The translations under genes were made by a program, and so were the position numbers. A model generated the notes under the pieces. The model ran no database searches, was not told the DNA's origin, and saw only the letters and a program-made list of their open reading frames with translations. From positions 1 to 18,364 of the forward strand of contig CAZVAQ010000065.1 of NCBI GenBank assembly GCA_964625145.1: a DNA stretch of 18,364 nt. Direction: 5' to 3'. This document shows, in pieces, positions 1 to 6,413 of this stretch. Every line of letters starts with the position of its first letter. The stretch's first letter is position 1. The DNA is from CAYTRP01 sp964625145 (GTDB taxonomy: Bacteria; Sumerlaeota; Sumerlaeia; SLMS01; JAHLLQ01).

Positions 1-28
1 CCTTTATCCCTGATCCTTCATCCTTCTA
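1..28 (-). repeat. Heptamer tandem array at the rpoN stop codon
   Basis: Read on the minus strand, the rpoN stop TAG is itself the start of the array: TAGAAGGA, TGAAGGA, TCAGGGA, TAAAGG. Units are 7 bases apart after an 8-base first unit. Stops fall at offsets 0 (TAG), +8 (TGA) and +22 (TAA), which covers all three frames. The array runs into the window edge, so its full length is unknown. It belongs to the same family as the arrays at 2769, 2952, 9147 and 11113. Confidence 0.8.
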
Positions 29-2011
29 CTTGACTGTCTTTCGCAGCTTCGCCGGCAGGATCTTGAGCTGCTCGCGGTACTTGGCAACCGTGCGGCGGGC
101 GATCTGGATGCCCTTGTCCTTGAGCATGTCCGCGATCTTCTGGTCGCTCAGCGGCTTCTTCACGTCCTCCTGGTCGATCATCTGCGTGATCATCTCCTTG
201 ATGGAGCGTGACGAGGCGTCCTCGCCGCTGTCGGTCTCCAGGCCGGAGCTGAAGAAGAACTTGAGCTCGAAGATGCCGCGCGGTGTCTCGACATACTTGC
301 CCGTCGTCACGCGCGCGATGGTGGATTCGTGCATGCCGACCACCTCGGCGATGTTGCGCAGCGTCAGCGGATGCAGGAACTCGATGCCCTTCTCCAGGAA
401 GTCCTTCTGGTAGTTCATGATCGCTTCGGTGACGCGCAGGACCGTGGACTTGCGCTTCTCGATGTTCTTGATCAGCCAGACGGCATTCTTGTACTTCTCA
501 TGGGCGTAATCGCCCGTGGCGTTGTCGACCACGGCGGAGTTGCCGTTGAGCGAGGCGCCGTTGCTGCCGCCCTCCGCCGGCGGCGGCATCATGCCGCGGC
601 GCTGGCGTTGCTGGATCAGGCGGCGGTAATTCGACGCGATGCGCAACCGGCCCGCGTCCCCCTCGTTGAGGAAATACATGTACTTGTCGTCGATCTTCTT
701 CACGAACACGTCGGGCGTGATGTAGCGCGCGGTGTCCTTGGTCTGGGACTGGCCCGGCCGCGGGTCGAGCTTGGCGACGATGTGGAAGACCTCCTGCACG
801 TCGTCCTCCGGCACACCGAGCTCCTTCGAGATCTCGCGGAAGCGCTTCTGCTGCAGGTCGGAAAGGTGCGATTCCAGGATCGTGTAGAGCAGGCGGTTGC
901 GGATGCCCTTCTCCTCGCATTGCAGGCGCAGGCATTCGCCCAGGTCCCGCGCGCCGACGCCGGTGGGCTCGAATTCCTGCACGACCTCCAGCACATCGAA
1001 GACGGTCTGGCGCTCGGTCTTCAGGCGAAGCGCGATGGCGTCCAGGATCAACTCGGTGGTGGGAGTCGCTTCCACCTCCTCGTAGGTCATCTCCAGGCGC
1101 CGCGCGACCAAGTGGGTCAGGATCTCGCGGTGGCTCATGGACATGACCTCCTCGGCGGCGACGCCGGTGAGGGCGGCGACGATGGAGGCCACCAGTTGCT
1201 TGCGGGAGAGCTGGCGGGTGGTCTCGTCACTGATGTCGGGGCGGAACTTGCGCAGGATCTTGCGCAGGCGATTGTCCGAGACGCCGTCGCCCTTTGGGCT
1301 GACCAGGTCGGGCGGGTACCCGACGATCATGGCGATGTTCTCCAGCCCGCAGTCCAGATACCCCCGGTTGTCGAGGTTGCCGACGATGTACTCGCCGATC
1401 TGGTACTCGCGCCCCTCCAGCACCGACAGGCGGAGCTGGCGCATGAGGCTGTCGTAGAGGCTCTCGCCCAGGGCCGTGTAGGTGGTGAAGTCATTCTCCT
1501 CCACGTCCTCGCGGGTGCCGGAGGAGTAGGAGATGGTGTCGGAGTCGTTGTACTGCTCGCTCCAGTCGACGTCGTTTTGATCGAAAGTCTGGAAGTCGTC
1601 CTCGGGGGACTTTGCCTCCGCATCGGCGACGGTCGCCTCGGGGGGCAGCTCGGGGTTGGCGCCGTCGGCCTCCCAATCCTTGGGGGCTTCGTGGCGGTCG
1701 CTCAGCCGGTCGTCATCGTCCAGGCTCAGGGAGATCTCGCGCTTGGCTTCTTCGGAGAGGCCGGACTCGACGTCGATGCCGCCGTCGTCGATTCCCGGAC
1801 CTTCGGCACCGTCCAGAGACTCGGCCGGTTCGCTCTTGAGGTTCTCCTCGTCGTCCGACATCTCCAGGAAGGGGTTCTCGAGCATCTCGTTGTGAATCAT
1901 CTGCTCGAGTTCCATGGAGTTGAGCTGCAGCAGTTGGATGGACTGCTGCATCTGCGGCGTCATGATGAGCCGCTGGGTCTGTCGCATGACTTGTTGGAGC
2001 GAAATGGCCAT
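26..2011 (-). CDS. rpoN: RNA polymerase sigma-54 factor (RpoN), enlarged
   Basis: Sigma-54 directs core RNA polymerase to -24/-12 promoters and needs an AAA+ enhancer-binding activator to open them. The 661-residue product shows the family architecture. Region I is the Gln/Leu-rich N terminus (about 1-50, beginning MAISLQQVMRQTQ). A very acidic region II spans about 52-175. The core-binding domain follows, with DNRGYLD and EPTGVGARDL. The HTH lies near 551-588 (MHESTIARVTTGKYV), and the RpoN box is ARRTVAKYRE at 638-647. The usual length is about 480. The excess lies in region II, in about 97 extra residues inside the core-binding domain (roughly 232-335), and in a Gly/Asn/Ser-rich loop near 472-500. 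An in-frame upstream start exists, but the chosen ATG has a GGGGGGAGGAG ribosome site 9 bases upstream and begins at the conserved region I. A heptamer array starts at its TAG stop. Confidence 0.97.
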   Translation of the reverse strand: MAISLQQVMRQTQRLIMTPQMQQSIQLLQLNSMELEQMIHNEMLENPFLEMSDDEENLKSEPAESLDGAEGPGIDDGGIDVESGLSEEAKREISLSLDDDDRLSDRHEAPKDWEADGANPELPPEATVADAEAKSPEDDFQTFDQNDVDWSEQYNDSDTISYSSGTREDVEENDFTTYTALGESLYDSLMRQLRLSVLEGREYQIGEYIVGNLDNRGYLDCGLENIAMIVGYPPDLVSPKGDGVSDNRLRKILRKFRPDISDETTRQLSRKQLVASIVAALTGVAAEEVMSMSHREILTHLVARRLEMTYEEVEATPTTELILDAIALRLKTERQTVFDVLEVVQEFEPTGVGARDLGECLRLQCEEKGIRNRLLYTILESHLSDLQQKRFREISKELGVPEDDVQEVFHIVAKLDPRPGQSQTKDTARYITPDVFVKKIDDKYMYFLNEGDAGRLRIASNYRRLIQQRQRRGMMPPPAEGGSNGASLNGNSAVVDNATGDYAHEKYKNAVWLIKNIEKRKSTVLRVTEAIMNYQKDFLEKGIEFLHPLTLRNIAEVVGMHESTIARVTTGKYVETPRGIFELKFFFSSGLETDSGEDASSRSIKEMITQMIDQEDVKKPLSDQKIADMLKDKGIQIARRTVAKYREQLKILPAKLRKTVK

Positions 2012-2297
2012 GGATTCCGTTCTCCTCCCCCCGGGGACTGCGGACCTGCCCTGTGCTGGTAGTAACTTGCGGCCCGTGGAAGCAAGTATCGGGCTAATTT
2101 GCTGGCCCAAATGTAGCTAGCAAGAGGGGCATCGGTCAAGTCGGAACCTGCAAGACTCCCAAGTCTTTCATCCTACGGTGGCGGAAATCGCTTGGAATAC
2201 TGCTTTTTTTGCGTGTTTTCGCCATATTTTCGCCTTGACCCGTCGGGCCGAATCCTCCCTCCAATTGCAACATCTTCGTGAAAGGGGAATCCCACCC

Positions 2298-2771
2298 ATG
2301 AGTGAGCAGGAGCAGTTGAGTGCTGGCGTCCGGCGCATGAAGCAGTTCTTCGACACCTCGACCTCGGTGCTGGACGAATCGGACGCCGGGTTCTCGCCCG
2401 TACCGGGCACGTTCACCACGGCCCAAGTCATAGCCCACGTGGCCCAGACCATCGATTGGTTCATCGACGGCGCCTTTGACGGAAAGGGCTACAACATGGA
2501 CTTTGCAGGTATGGAAAAGGAGCTCAAGAAGGTCGAGTCCCTGGCCGCCGCGCGGGCATGGCTTGACCGCGCCATCGACCGGGCAGCCAACACCGCCCTG
2601 AAGGCCACCGACGAGCAACTGTCCACGGAGGTCCCCGGCGACCCCATCCTGACCGGCATGCCCCGGCGCGCGGTCTTCTGGGCCTTGGAGGATCACACCG
2701 CCCACCACCGCGGCGCCCTGACCGTCTACGCCCGCCTGCGCGGAAAGACCTCGCCCATGCCGTATGGATGA
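2298..2771 (+). CDS. DinB/DUF664-fold metal-binding protein
   Basis: The product is 157 residues and predicted to be a cytosolic four-helix bundle of the DinB/YfiT superfamily. These proteins bind a metal through three histidines, and some are thiol-dependent transferases or stress proteins. The pattern is visible: H47 in VIAHVAQTIDWF, then the late HTAHHRGAL motif (H133, H136, H137). This matches the usual one early and two late ligands. The chosen ATG is preceded by AAAGGGG at about 10 bases. A longer frame starting at 2178 would add a T-rich, non-conserved leader and is rejected. The gene is divergent from rpoN and convergent with hsp20. Its substrate cannot be read from sequence. The TGA stop is also the first unit of a heptamer array. 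Confidence 0.85.
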   Translation: MSEQEQLSAGVRRMKQFFDTSTSVLDESDAGFSPVPGTFTTAQVIAHVAQTIDWFIDGAFDGKGYNMDFAGMEKELKKVESLAAARAWLDRAIDRAANTALKATDEQLSTEVPGDPILTGMPRRAVFWALEDHTAHHRGALTVYARLRGKTSPMPYG

Positions 2772-2817
2772 AGAGTGAAGGGTGAAGAGTGAAGGGTGAA
2801 GAGTGAAGGGTGAAAAA
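2769..2817 (+). repeat. Heptamer tandem array at the DinB-like gene stop
   Basis: Seven contiguous 7-base units alternate TGAAGAG and TGAAGGG three times and end in TGAAAAA, which merges into an A-run. The first TGA is the stop codon of the DinB-like gene. Successive TGA triplets sit 7 bases apart, so they rotate through all three frames. This is the most regular array in the window: the units alternate as a 14-base higher-order repeat, which suggests recent duplication. Confidence 0.95.
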
Positions 2818-2864
2818 AAAAGCGGCGGACGGTCTCTGATAGAGTGCCGTCCGCCGCTTTGGAT
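2813..2864 (-). terminator. Intrinsic terminator between convergent genes
   Basis: A perfect 14-bp stem is formed by AAAGCGGCGGACGG (2819-2832) and its complement (2847-2860), around a 14-base loop that can itself form a small CTCT/AGAG hairpin. On the minus strand the stem is followed by an uninterrupted T run (complement of 2813-2818). It is therefore a textbook Rho-independent terminator for the hsp20 transcript. In the plus direction the stem is followed by TTTGGATTTT, so it probably also ends the DinB-like transcript, less strongly. Confidence 0.9.
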
Positions 2865-2951
2865 TTTACATTTGGCATCCCGACCGAGCGGTGTGGGTCA
2901 GGAATTCGCCGGGAGCGAGGTTGCAAAGGACCCGAGGCGCTCAGCCCCGGA

Positions 2952-2981
2952 ATCCTTCACTCTTCACTCTTCACTCTTCTA
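2952..2981 (-). repeat. Heptamer tandem array at the downstream hsp20 stop
   Basis: On the minus strand the hsp20 stop TAG opens the array: TAGAAGAG, TGAAGAG, TGAAGAG, TGAAGGAT. Stops occur at offsets 0, +8, +15 and +22, covering frames 0, 2, 0 and 1. The unit matches that of the DinB-like gene's array on the other side of the shared terminator, which reads in the opposite direction. Confidence 0.92.
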
Positions 2982-3380
2982 CCCGACCTTCACCGGGATC
3001 TGCCTCGGCTTGGCCTTCTCGGAGAACGGGAGCCTGAGGGTGAGCACGCCGTTCTTCATCTCGCCCTGGATGGCGTCCTGGTTGATCTTCTCGCCGAGCG
3101 AGAACTGGCGGAAGTAGCTGGTCGGGATGAACTCCTGCATGACGAAGGGATGCTCATTGCTGGCCCAGACGCCGCCCTTGATGGTCAGGACGTTGTCCTC
3201 GACGTGGATTTCGAGCTGGTCGTTCTCGACGCCGGGGAGATCGGCCAGGACGGTCAGCCCCTCCGACGTCTCGTAGATGTCCACCAGCGGCGTGACGTAC
3301 CGTTGTTCCTCCCGCGTGGCCTCGTGGGTGGTCACCGCGGTGTTCTGGGTATCGGGGGCTAGCACGGTGTTCTCTGCCAT
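2979..3380 (-). CDS. Small heat-shock protein (Hsp20/alpha-crystallin), downstream copy
   Basis: This is an ATP-independent holdase chaperone of the cytosol that binds unfolding proteins and passes them to DnaK/GrpE. The 133-residue product has a short polar N-terminal arm (about 30 residues). An alpha-crystallin domain starts at TPLVDIYETSEGLTVLADLPGV and ends at the signature NGVLTLRLPF. The C-terminal tail contains IPV, the I-x-I/V motif used for oligomer assembly. The start was set at the ATG with GAAGGAGG about 8 bases upstream; eight further in-frame upstream residues are unlikely to be translated. It follows the second hsp20 by 49 bases in the same orientation, so the two are probably co-transcribed. 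The two proteins differ strongly in sequence and may form hetero-oligomers, as IbpA/IbpB do (inference). Confidence 0.95.
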   Translation of the reverse strand: MAENTVLAPDTQNTAVTTHEATREEQRYVTPLVDIYETSEGLTVLADLPGVENDQLEIHVEDNVLTIKGGVWASNEHPFVMQEFIPTSYFRQFSLGEKINQDAIQGEMKNGVLTLRLPFSEKAKPRQIPVKVG

Positions 3381-3429
3381 GTTGGTGTCCTCCTTCTGCT
3401 GCAAGTCGGTGGTTGGTGGAGTCAGGTTG

Positions 3430-3885
3430 TCAGGCCGCCTTGACGGCGATCTTCTTGGGCTTTGCGGCTTCGGCCTTGGGGAGCGTCAGGCGCAGGATGC
3501 CGTTGCGGTACTCGGCGATGACGCGCTTGTCGTCGACCTCGCTGGGCAGGGTGAGCGTGCGGACGAACTTGGCGGCGGCACGTTCACTGCGGTGATACTG
3601 CTCGGGCTTGATCTCTTCCGGAGCGCGGGTCTTCTCGCCCGAGATGGTGACTTGGTTGCGCAGGACATGGACCTCGAAGGTGTCCGGGTTGACGCCCGGT
3701 GCCAGGGCTTCGATGATCACATTGTCGGGGTCATCCCACATGTTGATCAGAGGGTACGCGCGTGCAGCACGGCCCGGGAGGAACGCGTTGCGGAAGCGGG
3801 TATCGACTCCGAGGTTTGTGAACGCCCGGTCGATCTCGCGCCGCAGTTGGTCAAATTCGCGGAAGGGGTCGATGAATCGCATCAT
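3430..3885 (-). CDS. Small heat-shock protein (Hsp20/alpha-crystallin), promoter-proximal copy
   Basis: This is an Hsp20-family holdase of 151 residues. The N-terminal arm MMRFIDPFREFDQLRREIDRAF is the amphipathic leader common in class A bacterial Hsp20s. The alpha-crystallin domain begins near PLINMWDDPDNVIIEALAPGV and ends with NGILRLTLPKAE. The tail KKIAVKAA carries an I-x-V assembly motif. The chosen ATG is the first of two adjacent ATGs and has AGAAGGAGGA upstream. It is the first gene of a two-gene hsp20 unit, divergent from grpE across about 350 bases. No CIRCE element is visible upstream, but a sigma-54-like -24/-12 sequence is (3955-3970). Confidence 0.95.
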   Translation of the reverse strand: MMRFIDPFREFDQLRREIDRAFTNLGVDTRFRNAFLPGRAARAYPLINMWDDPDNVIIEALAPGVNPDTFEVHVLRNQVTISGEKTRAPEEIKPEQYHRSERAAAKFVRTLTLPSEVDDKRVIAEYRNGILRLTLPKAEAAKPKKIAVKAA

Positions 3886-3954
3886 GGTTGCTTTCCTCCT
3901 TCTAGAGTCTGCTTGGCGGCCCGGTGCGGACCGCATGATGTCACCAAGGGAAAT

Positions 3955-3970
3955 ATCAAAGTCCTTGCCA
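3955..3970 (-). promoter_or_regulatory. Possible sigma-54 (-24/-12) promoter for the hsp20 pair
   Basis: On the minus strand the sequence reads TGGCAAGGACTTTGAT. Against the consensus TGGCACGN4TTGCW it keeps the -24 GG, the spacing and the -12 TTG, but has A in place of C in the critical -12 GC. The predicted transcript start would lie about 58 bases before the hsp20 ATG, a sensible leader. E. coli ibpB is a precedent for sigma-54 control of a small Hsp. This is a weak single-site match. Confidence 0.25.
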
Positions 3971-3997
3971 GACGGCGATTTCGCGAGAACCCTTGAA

Positions 3998-4003
3998 TTG
4001 ACA
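3998..4003 (+). promoter_or_regulatory. Possible -35 hexamer toward grpE
   Basis: TTGACA is an exact sigma-70 -35 match on the grpE strand, inside the inverted repeat CCTTG-N6-CAAGG. No convincing -10 lies 16-18 bases downstream, so this is only a suggestion of a promoter or of an operator overlapping one. Confidence 0.2.
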
Positions 4004-4235
4004 AGGCTTTGCAATCGGCCTCGCCACCGCGCCGTGGGCTGTGGGTCCATTCGCACCGGGTCGAAAAACCCCAACTGTGTCCCAATGCCACAAGGCGCGG
4101 GCGATTCCCGCCCGGTTGCCACACCAAAGCCCGGTTTTGACGCGAAAGCCCCCCGAATCCCATCGGCCGCGTTTTTGCACAAGACGGCGAAGGGCACGGC
4201 AAAGGCCCCACCACATCGATTCAAAGGCTCACCGC

Positions 4236-4772
4236 ATGACCAGTTTCTTTAGCCGCCGCAGCGAAGACGAGCAGGAAACCACCCCCGGCGATCCGGATTC
4301 CAATCCGCCTATTCCCCTGCAGGCGGAGGAATCCGCAGTGGAGGCCGACCTGCGCGAGAAGCTGCTGCGCACGCTGGCCGAGTTGGAGAACTTTCGCCGT
4401 CGCAGCGTCCGCGACCAGGAGATGGCACGCCGCCGCGAGCGCGAGGAGATCCTGCGCGCCTTTGTCGGTGTGCTCGACACATTCGACATCGCCCTGAACT
4501 CCAAGGGCGCCGAAGGCAATCAGTGGCTCGAAGGCTTCAACGCCATCCGCGAGCAGATGCTGTCGACTGTTGCGCAGTTTGGCGCGCGGCCGATGGACGC
4601 GCTGGGGACGGCATTCGATCCGCACCAGCACGAGGCCGTCGCCATGGCCCATGTCGCCGACGCCGGGGAGGGGCAAATTGTCGAGGTCGTGCAGACGGGA
4701 TATGCGTTTGAAGATGGCACGGTGCTGCGCCCCGCGAAGGTGATCGTCAACAGCGCCCGCTCTCACGGCTGA
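4236..4772 (+). CDS. grpE: GrpE nucleotide exchange factor
   Basis: GrpE is the co-chaperone that releases ADP from DnaK and so resets the Hsp70 cycle in the cytosol. The product is 178 residues, normal for the family. After an acidic, disordered leader comes the long coiled-coil helix (about 35-90, including LREKLLRTLAELENFRRR). The beta-domain signature follows at the C terminus: FDPHQHEAV, then VQTGYAFEDGTVLRPAKVIV. The frame is open further upstream, but the residues there are not GrpE-like, and the chosen ATG begins the acidic leader. Its ribosome site (AAAGG) is modest. No dnaK or dnaJ is adjacent. The GMC oxidoreductase starts 3 bases after its stop, which implies co-transcription and probable translational coupling. 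Confidence 0.96.
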   Translation: MTSFFSRRSEDEQETTPGDPDSNPPIPLQAEESAVEADLREKLLRTLAELENFRRRSVRDQEMARRREREEILRAFVGVLDTFDIALNSKGAEGNQWLEGFNAIREQMLSTVAQFGARPMDALGTAFDPHQHEAVAMAHVADAGEGQIVEVVQTGYAFEDGTVLRPAKVIVNSARSHG

Positions 4773-4775
4773 TTC

Positions 4776-6413
4776 ATGAACGCCACAATCCCCCCGCGCG
4801 AATCCCCGCCGTTTGACGCCGTGATCGTGGGCGCGGGGGCGAGCGCGGTGCACGCGGCGTTGCCATTGGCGCACGCCGGTTGGCGCATCGCCATTGTGCA
4901 TCCCGCGAAAGCGGACGACGCGGGCGGTATCATGGTTCCGGACTCCGACTTTCTGACGCTGCGGCGCACGGACGAACGCCAGCATGAATACTTGCTAGGT
5001 GAGGGCGCGCAGGGCGTTCCCTTTGGCCCGGTGCGTGTGGGTGCGCAGCTCACGCCGCCACGCGCACGAGTGGCGCGGGATCTGGGGCCATTGTCCGCCA
5101 TCAACTCGCCGCAGTTTGCAGCCATGCAGAGCTTCGTCGCGGGTGGGTTGGGCGCCGCGTGGGGTGCGTCGGTCATGCCGTGGACGGACGAGGACCTGCA
5201 CGATTGGCCGATCCGGCGCGCGGACCTGCAGCCACACTACGAGGCAGTGGCGCAGGAGATCGGCGTGTGCGGACCGGAGAGGGACGACCTGAGCGAATGG
5301 CTCGGGCCGCCGGTGCCACAGCTTCCACCCACGCGGCCGGATTCCAACGGCCAGTATCTGCTGCGTCGCGCGAAGGCATTGCGCCTCAACTTTCACAAGG
5401 CCGGCCTGCGCGTCGGTCAACCGCGCCTGGCCGTGTGCACGCGCGAGCACGACGGCCGCGGGCCCATGCGATACCGCGACCTGGAGTTCTGGTCCGACGC
5501 GGACAGGGCCGTCTACCGCCCGCAGTTCACGCTGGAGACGTTGCGCGCGCTGCAGAACGTGGAAGTCATCGACGGACTGCTCGTGCAACACATTGCAGGC
5601 AACGATGACTGCAGGTTCGTGCAGTGCATCGCCATCAGCGATAAAACAGAGACCGAAATTAGAGCGCGGCGGGTAATACTGGCCGCGGGGACGCTCAACA
5701 CCACACGCATCGCCCTACGGTCGCTTGGTGTGTATGGCATTGAGGTGCCGTTGCTGTCGAATCCGTACACCTACTACCCGTGTCTGTTGTGGCGTCGGCT
5801 CGGCGCGTCCACGCGCGACCGGCGCCATAGCCTGACACAGGTGACGATGCTGTTTGATCCCGACGGCACGCGGCGATCGCTGGTCCAGCCGCAGGTTTAT
5901 AGCTACCGCTCGCTGATGCTGCATCGCCTCGTGAAGGAGGCGCCGCTCCCCCACCGCGACGCCGTGCGCGTGATGCAATTGCTCGGCGAATACTTCATCA
6001 TCATGGGCGTCTTTCATCCCGACGGACCGGCGCCCGCGAAGAACATGCGTCTGCTGCGCGGTGACGGACCGGCGCATGACGTGTTCGATATCCAGTATGC
6101 GCCGACGCATGAGGAACTCGAAGCGCGGGCCGATGTGGAGCGCCGTCTCGTGCGGCTCGTGCGCAAGCTCGGCACCTGGCCGATCAAGCGCATCCTGCCC
6201 GGCGAAGGTTCCAGCATTCACTATGCGGGTTCGTTGCCGATGAGCGAGTCGGACAAACCGATGACCACTACAACGGAAGGCGAGTTGCGCGCGCTGCGCG
6301 GAGTCTACATCGCCGACGGCGCCGCGTTTCCGACATTACCCGCCAAGGGGTTGACGTTCACCCTCATGGCCAACGCGCGGCGCGTCGCCACGGCGTTGCT
6401 GTCCAAAGCCTGA
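4776..6413 (+). CDS. GMC-family FAD-dependent oxidoreductase
   Basis: This 545-residue flavoenzyme of the glucose-methanol-choline family oxidises alcohols, often sugars or sterols. The dinucleotide-binding loop GAGASA is at 19-24. GGLGAAWGASVMPW near 123-136 resembles the GMC FAD-site motif. The C-terminal block has HYAG (H482, probable catalytic His), YIADGAAFPT (D514) and LMANARRV (N533, position of the second catalytic residue). No signal peptide or twin-arginine motif is visible, so it should be cytosolic. The substrate cannot be inferred. It starts 3 bases after grpE without its own clear ribosome site, so translation is likely coupled. Its last 78 bases overlap the 3' end of the convergent YfhO-like gene. 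Confidence 0.85.
   Translation: MNATIPPRESPPFDAVIVGAGASAVHAALPLAHAGWRIAIVHPAKADDAGGIMVPDSDFLTLRRTDERQHEYLLGEGAQGVPFGPVRVGAQLTPPRARVARDLGPLSAINSPQFAAMQSFVAGGLGAAWGASVMPWTDEDLHDWPIRRADLQPHYEAVAQEIGVCGPERDDLSEWLGPPVPQLPPTRPDSNGQYLLRRAKALRLNFHKAGLRVGQPRLAVCTREHDGRGPMRYRDLEFWSDADRAVYRPQFTLETLRALQNVEVIDGLLVQHIAGNDDCRFVQCIAISDKTETEIRARRVILAAGTLNTTRIALRSLGVYGIEVPLLSNPYTYYPCLLWRRLGASTRDRRHSLTQVTMLFDPDGTRRSLVQPQVYSYRSLMLHRLVKEAPLPHRDAVRVMQLLGEYFIIMGVFHPDGPAPAKNMRLLRGDGPAHDVFDIQYAPTHEELEARADVERRLVRLVRKLGTWPIKRILPGEGSSIHYAGSLPMSESDKPMTTTTEGELRALRGVYIADGAAFPTLPAKGLTFTLMANARRVATALLSKA

Larger units (their letters stand above)
3886..4235. other. Divergent control region between hsp20 pair and grpE
   Basis: This 350-base stretch holds no supportable gene. 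It must contain promoters for both directions. Visible elements are a sigma-54-like site toward hsp20 (3955-3970), a TTGACA hexamer toward grpE (3998-4003), and a small inverted repeat CCTTG-N6-CAAGG (3991-4006) overlapping that hexamer. I found no TTAGCACTC/GAGTGCTAA pair, so HrcA-CIRCE control is not supported. The rest is GC-rich sequence with no recognisable signal. Confidence 0.6.

Noticed and set aside
329..2062. 577-codon open frame antisense to rpoN
   Set aside because: Its composition is low-complexity and Leu/Val/Asp/Gly-rich, the product resembles no family I recognise, and the opposite strand has an unmistakable sigma-54. It is a side effect of GC-rich codon use.
2235..2297. TTGACC as a -35 for the DinB-like gene
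   Set aside because: No acceptable -10 hexamer lies at 16-18 bases downstream, so I did not annotate a promoter.
2769..2817. CRISPR array interpretation of the heptamer repeats
   Set aside because: Units are 7 bases with no spacers and no cas genes; they are simple tandem repeats.
3430..4224. Longer Hsp20 (264 residues) starting near 4224
   Set aside because: The extra 113 residues are not Hsp20-like. A strong ribosome site sits before the ATG at 3885, and the extension would cover the whole divergent promoter region.
3886..4235. CIRCE/HrcA operator upstream of grpE or hsp20
   Set aside because: No TTAGCACTC-N9-GAGTGCTAA-like inverted repeat is present on either strand.
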